From Acidobacteriota bacterium (lineage in GTDB: Bacteria; Acidobacteriota; Vicinamibacteria; Vicinamibacterales; UBA2999), in contig JADZCN010000120.1 in assembly GCA_020851565.1 (NCBI GenBank), forward strand, positions 1-64,000: a stretch of DNA of 64,000 bases. Reading direction: 5' to 3'. The notes beneath the pieces are model-generated. The model saw only the letters and a list, made by a program, of their open reading frames with translations, was not told the origin of the DNA and ran no database searches. Position 1 is the first letter of the stretch. Each line of letters begins with the position of its first letter. Made by a program: the position numbers and the translations under genes. Positions 41,054 to 49,202 of the stretch are shown in pieces.

Positions 41054-43147
41054 ATGATGCGCTCGCTCACGCTCGTGCTGCTGCTGGCGGCAGGCAGCCT
41101 GGACACGGTCACGGCGCAGACGCGCCCACTCGCGCTCACCGACTACTACCGCGTGGAGACCGTCAACGGGACGGCCATCTCACCCGACGGACGCACCGTG
41201 GCGTACGTCCGCACGTTCATCGTCGAGAGCGAGAACCGGCGGCACAGCGAGATCTGGGCCGTGCCGGCCGATGGCAGCGGGACGCCGCGGCGCCTCACGA
41301 ACCCTGCCTTCAGCTCCTCAGCTCCGCGCTGGAGCCCGGACGGGAAGCTCCTGGCCTTCACGTCGCGAAGGCGGGTGATCACGGCCGGCGGGCCCCAGGA
41401 GGAGTCCGTCTGGTTCCTGCGGATGGACGAGGGCGGCGGCGAGGCGTTCCAGATTCCCGGCGTCGAGGGGACACCGGTCTTCAGCCTCGACAACAAGTGG
41501 ATCGCGTTCACGAAGGCCGTGAAGCCCACTCCTGGCAACGGCGGCCCCACGCTCACCGAGGCGGAACGGCTGATCGAGGAGCGGTTCAAGGGGCGCAAGT
41601 ACGACTGGATGAACGCGCGCTTCGACGGCCGCGGCTACCTGCCGGACCCGCGGGATCCCGGCGCGACCCCGCCCGAGGAGCTCTTCATCGTCTCCCGTGA
41701 GGGCGGCGAGCCGCGCCAGCTCACCACCCTCGGCGTCAACGTCCGCGCGGCGGCGTGGCGGCCGGATTCCGGCGCGCTCGCCTTCGTAGCCGACACGCAC
41801 CAGCGAGACGAGTACTCGTACGATCGCGCGGACATCTTCACGGTCACCCTGACGGGCACTCTCACGCGCGTGACCGACGATGGGTTCGATCACGGCGCGC
41901 CGGTCTGGACGGGCACGGGGGACGCCATCGTCGCCATCCGCGAGCAGAGCCTGAACCAGGTTCTGGCCGCGAAGCAGGCGCATGGCTCGCCGACGGACCT
42001 CTATCGTTTCGCGCCCTCCGGCGGCCCACCCGTCAACCTGACGGCGGAGTGGGACCTCATTCCCGGCGCGCCGCAGGCCAGCCCCGACGGCCGCCACGTC
42101 TACTTCACGGCCGGCACGGCGGGCACGACGCAGCTGTTCCGCGTGCCGGTGGCGGGCGGGCGCGTCGAGCAGGCGACCAACGGCGAGCGGCGCCGCTCGG
42201 ACCTCTCCATCAGCTGGAGTGCGGGCCGCATCGCCTTCGCGTCATCGGCGGTGACGCAGCCGTGGGAGGCGTTCACGGCGGGGCTCGATGGATCGGGTGA
42301 GCGGCAGCTGACGCGAGTCAATGCGGCGTTGCTCGGCGAGGTCATGCTCCGTCCCGCCGAACGCGTGCGCTTCGCCAGCAAGGACGGCACGCAGGTGGAC
42401 GGCTGGGTGATGATGCCCTCGGCCGCGACCGGCACGCGCGTGCCGCTGGTGCTGGCCATCCACGGCGGCCCCCACAGCGCCTACGGCACCGACTTCAACT
42501 TTCAGTTCCAGTGGATGGCCGCCAATGGCCTGGCCGTCCTCTACACCAACCCGCGCGGCTCGACGGAGTACGGCGAGAAGTTCCTGTGGGCCACGTGGGG
42601 CGGCTGGGGCGGCGTGGACTACGAGGACGTGATGGCCGGCGTGGATCACGTGGTGGCGCGCTACCCGGTGGCCCCGAAGCGCCTGGGCGTCACGGGCTAT
42701 TCGTACGGCGGCTTCCTCACCAACTGGGTCATCACGCAGACCCAGCGCTTCCAGGCGGCGGTGGTGGGCGCGGGCATCTCGAACTGGGTCAGTGACTACG
42801 GCACCGCGGACATCCCACGGACGAAGGAGACGGAGTTCTTCGGCACGCCGTGGGAGCCGAAGGGCGCCGAGACTCTACTCAAGTGGTCGCCGGTGATGCG
42901 CGCCGGTTCAGTGACGACGCCGACGCTGTTCGTGCACGGCGAGTCGGACCTGCGCGTTCCCATCGAGGAAGGCGAGCAGATGTACACCGCGCTCAAGAAG
43001 CGCAAGGTGCCGGCGGCATTCATCCGCTACCCTGACAGCTACCACACGGGCTGGACGCCGTGGAACACGGTGCACCGGTATCACCACGAGATGAAGTGGT
43101 GGAAGCAGTACCTCGGCGCGACGACCGCCGACACGTCCCAGCGCTAG
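41054..43147 (+). CDS. Secreted S9 family prolyl-oligopeptidase-type peptidase
   Basis: 697 residues from ATG 41054 (GGAGGAG upstream). Signal peptide LTLVLLLAAGSLDTVTAQ, then a beta-propeller (TAISPDGRTVAYVR, PRWSPDGKLLAFTSRR) and an alpha/beta hydrolase domain with serine in GYSYGGFLTNW, aspartate in HGESDLRVP and histidine in DSYHTGWTP. The triad is complete. It is a periplasmic dipeptidyl- or acylaminoacyl-peptidase-like enzyme, probably clipping peptides taken up by TonB receptors. The unusual RKYDWMNARFDGRGYLPDP segment is shared with DPP-like members. Confidence 0.92.
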   Translation: MMRSLTLVLLLAAGSLDTVTAQTRPLALTDYYRVETVNGTAISPDGRTVAYVRTFIVESENRRHSEIWAVPADGSGTPRRLTNPAFSSSAPRWSPDGKLLAFTSRRRVITAGGPQEESVWFLRMDEGGGEAFQIPGVEGTPVFSLDNKWIAFTKAVKPTPGNGGPTLTEAERLIEERFKGRKYDWMNARFDGRGYLPDPRDPGATPPEELFIVSREGGEPRQLTTLGVNVRAAAWRPDSGALAFVADTHQRDEYSYDRADIFTVTLTGTLTRVTDDGFDHGAPVWTGTGDAIVAIREQSLNQVLAAKQAHGSPTDLYRFAPSGGPPVNLTAEWDLIPGAPQASPDGRHVYFTAGTAGTTQLFRVPVAGGRVEQATNGERRRSDLSISWSAGRIAFASSAVTQPWEAFTAGLDGSGERQLTRVNAALLGEVMLRPAERVRFASKDGTQVDGWVMMPSAATGTRVPLVLAIHGGPHSAYGTDFNFQFQWMAANGLAVLYTNPRGSTEYGEKFLWATWGGWGGVDYEDVMAGVDHVVARYPVAPKRLGVTGYSYGGFLTNWVITQTQRFQAAVVGAGISNWVSDYGTADIPRTKETEFFGTPWEPKGAETLLKWSPVMRAGSVTTPTLFVHGESDLRVPIEEGEQMYTALKKRKVPAAFIRYPDSYHTGWTPWNTVHRYHHEMKWWKQYLGATTADTSQR

Positions 43148-43155
43148 CAAACAAG

Positions 43156-43274
43156 GAAACCACGAAGATACGAAGGCAATCACGAAGCCCACGAAGTCTC
43201 CTGGGAAAGCACCGCGATGCTCCCCCAATTGGCGCTTCGTGAGGCCTTCGTGTCCTTCGCGACTTCGTGGTTTC
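43156..43274. terminator. Inverted repeat of CACGAAG units between convergent genes
   Basis: Left arm GAAACCACGAAG...CGAAGGC and right arm (complement GAAACCACGAAG...GCGAAGG...) form a long imperfect palindrome whose arms are themselves made of CACGAAG/ACGAAGG repeats. It fills almost the whole 129-bp space between the S9 peptidase and pirin stops, so it can serve as a two-way terminator. T-tracts are lacking. Confidence 0.6.
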
Positions 43275-43276
43275 GC

Positions 43277-44164
43277 TTATCCGCGTTCCGGCGCGTCGAT
43301 CCGTTCGGTTTCGCCGGGGATGGGCCGGAACCGGCCCGCCTGCCAGTCGGCGCGGGCCTGCTCGATGCGCTCCTCTGAGCTCGAGACGAAGTTCCACCAG
43401 ATGTGCCGCGGTCCGTCCATCGGCTCGCCGCCGAGGAGGACGAACGTGGCCGGCGTGACGGCGCGGACGTCCACGGCCACGCCAGGCTTCAGAACGTACA
43501 GCGGCCCGGCGTTCAGAATCTGGCCGCCCATTTCCAGCTGTCCGTGGGTCAGGAAGATCGCCCGCTCGTCGTGATGGGCCGAGATGGGGAGCGCCGCGCC
43601 CGCGGCCAGCGTCACGTCGGCGAGCAGCGTCTCCCACAGCACCCGGACGGGCGACTGCACGCCGAGGAAGCTGCCCGCCACCACGCGCACCTGCGCGCCG
43701 GCGTCTTCCACCATCGGCAGTGTCGCTCGATCGTGGTGGGCGAAGACCGGGTCCGTTTCCTCGTGCGCCTTCGGGAGCGCCACCCAGAGCTGCACACCGC
43801 TGATGGGACCGCCGGCCGGCCGCGCGCAGCCCGGGGTCCGCTCAGAGTGCGCGATGCCCTTCCCCGCCGTCATCCAGTTCACGTCCCCGGGACGGATGGT
43901 GACCACGCTCCCCACGCTGTCCCGGTGCAGGAACTCGCCGGCGGAGAGGTAGGTGACCGTGGCCAGCCCGATGTGCGGGTGCGGCCGGACGTCCACGCCC
44001 TCGCCCGGCTGCAGGATGGCCGGCCCCATCTGGTCCAGGAAGATGAACGGCCCCACCATCTTCCGGCGCGAGGAAGGCAGCACGCGCTGCACCTGGAAGC
44101 CGCCGAGGTCGCGGACCCGCGGAACGATCTGCAGCTCGACGGACGGATGGACAAGGTCTGACAT
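43277..44164 (-). CDS. Pirin family protein
   Basis: 295 residues, two cupin barrels. The metal-binding N-terminal barrel has [14 protein letters not shown] and, further on, [10 protein letters not shown] (histidines and glutamate), and the C-terminal barrel [13 protein letters not shown]. Pirins bind iron; some act as quercetinases, some as regulators. The role here is unknown. It lies after the cupin gene on the same strand. Confidence 0.92.
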   Translation of the reverse strand: MSDLVHPSVELQIVPRVRDLGGFQVQRVLPSSRRKMVGPFIFLDQMGPAILQPGEGVDVRPHPHIGLATVTYLSAGEFLHRDSVGSVVTIRPGDVNWMTAGKGIAHSERTPGCARPAGGPISGVQLWVALPKAHEETDPVFAHHDRATLPMVEDAGAQVRVVAGSFLGVQSPVRVLWETLLADVTLAAGAALPISAHHDERAIFLTHGQLEMGGQILNAGPLYVLKPGVAVDVRAVTPATFVLLGGEPMDGPRHIWWNFVSSSEERIEQARADWQAGRFRPIPGETERIDAPERG

Positions 44165-44227
44165 CTGCGGCTCTTCGTCATCTGCGCGTCTGCGGCCCTG
44201 CTTGTCTGCGCATCTGCGGCCTCGGTG
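44165..44227. repeat. Degenerate CATCTGCG repeats
   Basis: About seven copies of TCTGCG/CATCTGCGGC variants fill the space between the pirin start and the cupin stop. Same unit as the in-gene repeat at 38.3 kb. Confidence 0.7.
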
Positions 44228-44228
44228 T

Positions 44229-44618
44229 TCAGAGTTTCACGTCGTTCTTCAGCTCGACGACGATGACCTCGATGGGCTCGGTGCCCTTGTTCATGTCGCC
44301 GTGCTGCGTGTTGGGCGGATCCGCGTCCAGCCAGTACGCCTTCCCCGTCTCCCACGTCATCTTCGTCGTCGTCGCGCCCTTCGCGTCCACGACGTCCAGC
44401 GTGCCGCCCTTGAGCGCCACGATCGTGCGCCCGTGATCGTGCCGGTGCAGCGACAGCGGCTGGTTCGGCATGATGATCGACTTCCAGACCCTCACTTCGC
44501 TGTTCTCGAACTGCGGCTCGCGTCGCGTGCCCGCCGCCTGCTGCTGCACCGCGTCCACCGCCGCCGTCGCGGCGCAAATCGCCGCCGCCGCCCACACGCT
44601 CTTCCACATCGCTGTCAT
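44229..44618 (-). CDS. Secreted small cupin protein
   Basis: 129 residues from ATG 44618 (AGGAGTGACGCG upstream). Signal peptide ([17 protein letters not shown]) and a cupin barrel with metal-type histidines ([15 protein letters not shown] and NTQHGDM). It could bind iron or nickel in the periplasm; substrate unknown. Between repeat arrays on both sides. Confidence 0.8.
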   Translation of the reverse strand: MTAMWKSVWAAAAICAATAAVDAVQQQAAGTRREPQFENSEVRVWKSIIMPNQPLSLHRHDHGRTIVALKGGTLDVVDAKGATTTKMTWETGKAYWLDADPPNTQHGDMNKGTEPIEVIVVELKNDVKL

Positions 44619-44630
44619 CGCGTCACTCCT

Positions 44631-44673
44631 TGCCCCTGCACCCTTGCACCCTGCACCCCTGCACCCCTGCACC
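44631..44673. repeat. 8-9-bp tandem repeat, CCCTGCACC
   Basis: About five units of CCCCTGCACC/CCTTGCACC lie directly upstream of the cupin start and end at the stop of the amidohydrolase gene. Confidence 0.9.
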
Positions 44674-45644
44674 TACAACTTGAGAATCCGCGCAGCGTTT
44701 TCCCCCATCATCTTCCGCCGCTCCTCCTCGGTCACGTCCAGCCCGCGGAGCGCGTGCAGCATCTTCGGGATGCTGCCAATCTGGTGCGGGTAGTCGCTGC
44801 CGGCCATGATGTGGTCCGGGCCGGCGAAGGCCATCGCCAGCTCGATGCAGTTCGGATCGAAGTTCACCGTGTCGTAGTAGAACTGCTTCAGGTACGCGCT
44901 GGGCGGCTGGTCGATGTTCTTCCGGCACTCGGAGAACGCCTCGTAGCCGCGGTCCAGCCGCTCGGCCAGGTACGGGATGGCGCCGCCCATGTGGCACAGC
45001 ACCCAGGTGATGTTCGGGTAGCGGCGCGGCACGCCGGCGAACACCAGGTGCGCCGCGGCCAGCGTGGTGTCCATCAGGAACCCCACGAGCGGCATCAGCC
45101 AGTACTGTTCCATCGCCTCCACGCCAAGCGGGTGCGCCGGGTGGATGTAGATGACCGCCTTCAGCTCGTCCGCTTTCCGCCAGAGAGGCTCGTAGCGCGC
45201 GTCGGCCAGCGCCACCCCGTTCACGTTGCTGAAGACCATCGCGCCGGGCAACCCTGCGGCCATCGCTCGTTCGAGCTCGGCCACCGAGGCGGGCGGATCG
45301 TTCAGCGGCAGCGTGGCCAGGAACGTGAACGCCTTGCGGCGCGTCCGTTCCGCGGCGTAGGCGTCGTTGACGGCGCGGGCGAGCTCCACCGCGAGCTCCG
45401 GCTCCTCCATGTGCACGCCGGGCGTGGTGAAGGTGGCCACCTGCATGTCCACGCCGTGCTCGGCCAGGACCTTCTCGCGATAGTCCAGGTCGCGATGGCC
45501 GGGCACGAGGATGTTGTAGTCGCCCGGGTAGTGGAGCCGCGGGTTGCCTTCGGCGTCGTAGTCCAGCTTGATGGACGAGCGGCCCGCCTTCACGGCGTCA
45601 AGATACTCGGGCGGATAGTAGTGGTTGTGGAAGTCGATGATCAT
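44673..45644 (-). CDS. Metal-dependent amidohydrolase_2 family hydrolase/decarboxylase
   Basis: 323 residues. TIM-barrel metal ligands: DFHNHYYP at the N-terminus (H-x-H), VIYIHPAHPLG, LCHMGGAI and AGSDYPHQIG. This set fits the ACMSD/gamma-resorcylate decarboxylase-like branch, cytosolic enzymes that decarboxylate or hydrolyse aromatic or ring compounds. The substrate is not clear. The start is directly behind a 7-bp repeat array. Confidence 0.88.
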   Translation of the reverse strand: MIIDFHNHYYPPEYLDAVKAGRSSIKLDYDAEGNPRLHYPGDYNILVPGHRDLDYREKVLAEHGVDMQVATFTTPGVHMEEPELAVELARAVNDAYAAERTRRKAFTFLATLPLNDPPASVAELERAMAAGLPGAMVFSNVNGVALADARYEPLWRKADELKAVIYIHPAHPLGVEAMEQYWLMPLVGFLMDTTLAAAHLVFAGVPRRYPNITWVLCHMGGAIPYLAERLDRGYEAFSECRKNIDQPPSAYLKQFYYDTVNFDPNCIELAMAFAGPDHIMAGSDYPHQIGSIPKMLHALRGLDVTEEERRKMMGENAARILKL

Positions 45645-45645
45645 G

Positions 45646-45724
45646 TCGGGGTCAGGGGTCGGGGGTCGGGGTCGGGGGTCAGGGATCAGGGATCAGGGAT
45701 CAGGGATCAGGGATCAGGGGTCAG
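45646..45724. repeat. 7-bp tandem repeat, TCAGGGA/TCGGGGG
   Basis: About eleven units: TCGGGGG variants, then five perfect TCAGGGA and TCAGGGG. It lies between the amidohydrolase start and the permease stop, and touches the permease's last codon. Confidence 0.95.
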
Positions 45725-47037
45725 GCTTGCCCGCCGTAGCCTTGGCGACGGCAGGACCAGAGCCAGTAAACGGGCAGGCCTGAGAGCACGAGGCCCAGGC
45801 CCACGGCGCTCTCGCGCGGGTCGGCGATCAGCTGGTTCACGACAATCGCCGCAGACGCGAGGACGAACACCAGGGGGGCAACGGGAACCAGTGGCATCGG
45901 CCAGGGAGGATCGTAACCGCGTCGGCGCCGGAGCAGCAAGACCGCGACGCCCAGCAAGGCGAAGAAGATCCACTCCGTGTAGATGACGCGCGTAAAAAGC
46001 GCCCGGTAGGTGCCCGTCCACACCAGCGCGCTCGACCAGACGGCCTGCAGGACGATGGCGCGCGCGGGTGTCTGGAAACGAGGGTGCACGGCGCCGGCCC
46101 AGCGGAAGAGCAGGCCGTCCTGGGCCATCTGGTAATACACGCGCGGGCCGACCAGGATGATGCCGTTCAGCGCGCCGAAGGCGCTCACCATCACCAGCGC
46201 GGCAATCGCCACCGCGCCTGCCGGCCCGATCAGGCGGTCGAACGTGTCGGCCGCCACCCGCGTGGACGCCACCACTTCCGGGACCGAGAGCACGCTCAGG
46301 TACACCGCGTTCAGGCCCACGTAGCAGATCGTCACCACGGCGATGCCGAGCATCAGCGCGCGCGGGATGGTGCGCGCAGCGTCGACGGTCTCTTCCGCCG
46401 TGTAGGTGACCATGTGCCACCCGCCGAACGCGAAGAGGCCGGCCGACACGGCAAGCATCAGGTCGACCGGGCCCCACGCCCCCACCTCGCCCGGCGCCAC
46501 GGGCGGCGGCGCGGCCGGCGCCAGCCACCACCCGGCGGCGACGATGGCAACCACCGCGGCCAGCTTCACGGCGGTGATGGCGGCCTGGAACCGGCTGCCC
46601 GTGCGTGTGCCCCCGTAGTTGATGGCCGAGAGGAACAGGATGGCGCCCACCGCCAGCAGGCGCGTGCCGGTGTCGCCGAGGTTGAGGAACGTGCCCGCGT
46701 AGCGCGCGAACACGGTGGCCACCGCCGCCGCGATGCCGCTGTGCATGCTCCAGAACATCGCCCAGCCCCAGAGGAACCCGAGCGCGGGCGAGTAGACCTC
46801 CCGGAGGAAGACGTACACGCCGCCCGTGCGCGGATACGCGGAGGCGAGCTCGGCGCACACCTGTGCGCCGAGCAGCGTCAGGCCGCCGGCCAGCAGCCAC
46901 GCCAGCACGACGCCGCCGGCGGTGGGCACACGGGCCGTGATCTCGGATGCCTGGACGAACACCGAGGCCCCGATGATGGTGCCGACGACGAGCGCCGTCG
47001 CGTGCGACAGCCCGATGACGCGCGCGAGACGGTTCAG
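45721..47037 (-). CDS. APC-family amino-acid permease, probable CTG start
   Basis: About 438 residues with twelve transmembrane segments. The track start (GTG at MFVQASE) cuts the first helix in half. Upstream in frame is RVIGLSHATALVVGTIIGAS, the conserved first helix of APC transporters. The only initiator before an in-frame TAA is CTG 47037, which overlaps the TGA of the HD gene as CTGA. So a CTG start coupled to the upstream gene is likely. It would import or exchange amino acids across the inner membrane. Ends in QGYGGQA beside the repeat array. Confidence 0.82.
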   Translation of the reverse strand: MNRLARVIGLSHATALVVGTIIGASVFVQASEITARVPTAGGVVLAWLLAGGLTLLGAQVCAELASAYPRTGGVYVFLREVYSPALGFLWGWAMFWSMHSGIAAAVATVFARYAGTFLNLGDTGTRLLAVGAILFLSAINYGGTRTGSRFQAAITAVKLAAVVAIVAAGWWLAPAAPPPVAPGEVGAWGPVDLMLAVSAGLFAFGGWHMVTYTAEETVDAARTIPRALMLGIAVVTICYVGLNAVYLSVLSVPEVVASTRVAADTFDRLIGPAGAVAIAALVMVSAFGALNGIILVGPRVYYQMAQDGLLFRWAGAVHPRFQTPARAIVLQAVWSSALVWTGTYRALFTRVIYTEWIFFALLGVAVLLLRRRRGYDPPWPMPLVPVAPLVFVLASAAIVVNQLIADPRESAVGLGLVLSGLPVYWLWSCRRQGYGGQA

Positions 47038-47849
47038 AGCGGGTTATCCGGGAACATCATCGTCCGCCACATGTGGGCGGTGGGGCTGCCGTCGTTGCCC
47101 AGGCCTTCCTTGGGCTGCTTGAAGTGCCGGCCGATGATGTCGATGAACGGCTCGATCGACACCTTCGCGTTCGGGTCGAACGCGTAGAGGTCGTTCACCG
47201 TGACCATGCGCGCGTCGATGTACCACTTGTGCTTGCGCGCGTACTCATAGGCCGCCTTGATGTGCGGCTGCGGCTCGTAGTCCTTGCCGAAAATGCGATT
47301 GTAGAGCTCGGGGTACTCGTACCCGTTGGCCGGGTCGGGGTAGAAGCGCAGCGCCTGGTGGTAGCGGATGGCCCAGCTGGTGCGCTCCGGCACGTACGGC
47401 TCGAGCATCTGCGCGCCCCACCAGCCGTGGTCCACCTTCACCAGGTTGAGGACCACGTCGTGCAGCAGGCAGGCGAGGACGATCTCCTCGCTCATGCCGG
47501 TCTTGAGCGCGCGCGTCGCGCTCTGCAGCACGTGGTTGGCCGGGGCGAAGCGCTTCTCGAAGAACTCGATGAGCGTCGGCTTGTCGGACATGGGAGCCAG
47601 GGCGGGCATGGCGCGCTTGCCCTCCGGCCCGCGCGGCCCGAAGAGGCTCCCGGCGCCGCGCCGGATGGTCGCGTCGGCCGGCGCCGCGACGACCTGCGCC
47701 TCGCCGTCGAGAGCGAGGCCGCCGGCCTCCGCGTCGAGCTTCTCCATCATGTAATGCTCGAGCGCCTCGGCTTTCGCCTCGGGATCGAGGGCCTCGACCA
47801 CCGCCAGTCCACCTACGCTCGCGAGAAACGCACGTCGATCGATATCCAT
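47034..47849 (-). CDS. Exported HD-domain protein
   Basis: 271 residues. A Tat-like leader (MDIDRRAFLASVGGLAVVEA) with a weak hydrophobic core, then an HD-domain core with LACLLHDVVLNLVKVDHGWWG (HD pair and following H/D). Metal-dependent phosphohydrolase activity is typical, but the substrate is unknown. It sits between an exported aminotransferase pair and a permease, with CTGA overlap to the permease. Confidence 0.78.
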   Translation of the reverse strand: MDIDRRAFLASVGGLAVVEALDPEAKAEALEHYMMEKLDAEAGGLALDGEAQVVAAPADATIRRGAGSLFGPRGPEGKRAMPALAPMSDKPTLIEFFEKRFAPANHVLQSATRALKTGMSEEIVLACLLHDVVLNLVKVDHGWWGAQMLEPYVPERTSWAIRYHQALRFYPDPANGYEYPELYNRIFGKDYEPQPHIKAAYEYARKHKWYIDARMVTVNDLYAFDPNAKVSIEPFIDIIGRHFKQPKEGLGNDGSPTAHMWRTMMFPDNPL

Positions 47850-47880
47850 CGGCGACCTCCCGTCCAGCCCGTGAAGACTT

Positions 47881-47933
47881 CAAAAAAAGAAACCGGGTTC
47901 CGCGCCCGTGGGTGGCGAGCGAGAAACCCGGTT
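47881..47933 (-). terminator. Intrinsic terminator after the aminotransferase pair
   Basis: On the minus strand, AACCGGGTT and AACCCGGTT form a 9-bp stem with a GC-rich 25-base loop, followed by TTCTTTTTTTG. It lies 80 bases past the stop at 48014 and just before the HD gene start. Confidence 0.85.
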
Positions 47934-48013
47934 GGTGGTCGTCGGCCAGGTGGCGTGTCAGCTCCCGTTGAGGGTGGCCGTCTGCCGTGTGGTCCTGTCC
48001 TCGTGGTCGCGTG

Positions 48014-49171
48014 CTACGCAGCCGCCTTGGATGGCTGGGCCAGCGCGTGCTCGAAGACCTGCACGGCCTTCTGCATCTCCGCCATCGTGCCGATGGAGAT
48101 GCGGACGTGCGTCTTCTCGTACGGCGGGAAGTCGCGCCCGATGAGCACGCCTTCCTTCAGGCAGGCCTCGCGGAACTCGCGCGCCGGCCGCTTGACGTCG
48201 ATGAACATGAAGTTGGTCTGGGAGTCGGTGTGCGTGTAGCCCCGATCCGCGAACCACTTCTGCGTGAAGTTCCGAGCCGCCTCGTTGCGCTTCTGCTCTT
48301 CCTTCACCCAGCTGTCGGGCACCGCGAGCGCGGCCTTCGCGCCCTGCAGCGCCATCACGCTGATGTTGCCCACGCCGTCCCAGTCGGCCATCTTCTTGAT
48401 GGTGTCCCGGTGACCGATGGCGTAGCCGATGCGGATGCCGGCCATGCCGAAGCACTTCGAGAAGGTGCGGGCGACGACCACGCGGGGGTTCGTCACCGCC
48501 AGCGGGATCATCGTCTCGTAGCCCGGCATGGTGCCGTACTCGAAGTAGGCCTCGTCCACGAGGACGGTGGTGCTCGGCGACGCCTTCATCAGCGTGTCGA
48601 GGTAGGCGCGGGTGTCCGATCCGGTGACCGCGGTCGCGACCGGGTTGTTCGGGTTGCAGTAGAACACCAGGCCCGCGCCCTTCGACGCCTGCTGCATGGC
48701 GTCGAGGTCCATCTTCAGGCCGGCGCCGAGCTTGACGCCCGTGATGGGGTGGCCCATCAGCCGCGCGTAGTCCGCGCACTCCTCGTAGGCCGGGATGGCG
48801 GCCACGAGGCCCGCGGTCTTCGACGTGAAGACGTGCGTGCTCGTCCGCAGGATCTGCGTCGAGCCCGAGCCGAGCAGCACGTTCTCGCGCTTGACCCCGT
48901 GCTTCTTCGCCACCAGCTCCGAGACCTCCTCGGCCGTGGCGAACGGGTAGCGGCCGGCCTCGGGGAAGGCGGCATTCTTGATGGCGGCGAGAACGTCGGC
49001 GTTGCAGCCGAGCGGGTTCTCGTTGCTGGACAGGATGATCGACGGGGCAGGACCCGCGAGGGGCTGGATGCCCTGCGCGAAGAGCGAGGCCTCGCGGCCC
49101 CGTGCCGTGATCCACAACCCGGCGCCGCCGACGCCCAGCGTCTGAACGAACGAACGTCGCGAGAGCGACAT
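48014..49171 (-). CDS. Tat-exported HisC-like aminotransferase, copy 1
   Basis: 385 residues from ATG 49171 (AAGGAGGTTTCAGCC upstream). Leader LSRRSFVQTLGVGGAGLWIT is a Tat signal. Fold type I aminotransferase: SSNENPLG, PLP-phosphate region GSGSTQIL, FYCNPNNPVAT, LVDEAYFEY, Schiff-base lysine in ARTFSKCFGMAGIRIGY and the substrate arginine in HVRISIGT. The sequence is like histidinol-phosphate aminotransferase, but the leader and the absence of other his genes argue for another amino-acid substrate in the periplasm. Confidence 0.88.
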   Translation of the reverse strand: MSLSRRSFVQTLGVGGAGLWITARGREASLFAQGIQPLAGPAPSIILSSNENPLGCNADVLAAIKNAAFPEAGRYPFATAEEVSELVAKKHGVKRENVLLGSGSTQILRTSTHVFTSKTAGLVAAIPAYEECADYARLMGHPITGVKLGAGLKMDLDAMQQASKGAGLVFYCNPNNPVATAVTGSDTRAYLDTLMKASPSTTVLVDEAYFEYGTMPGYETMIPLAVTNPRVVVARTFSKCFGMAGIRIGYAIGHRDTIKKMADWDGVGNISVMALQGAKAALAVPDSWVKEEQKRNEAARNFTQKWFADRGYTHTDSQTNFMFIDVKRPAREFREACLKEGVLIGRDFPPYEKTHVRISIGTMAEMQKAVQVFEHALAQPSKAAA

Positions 49172-49202
49172 GGCTGAAACCTCCTTCACTCTGGACATCG
49201 GA

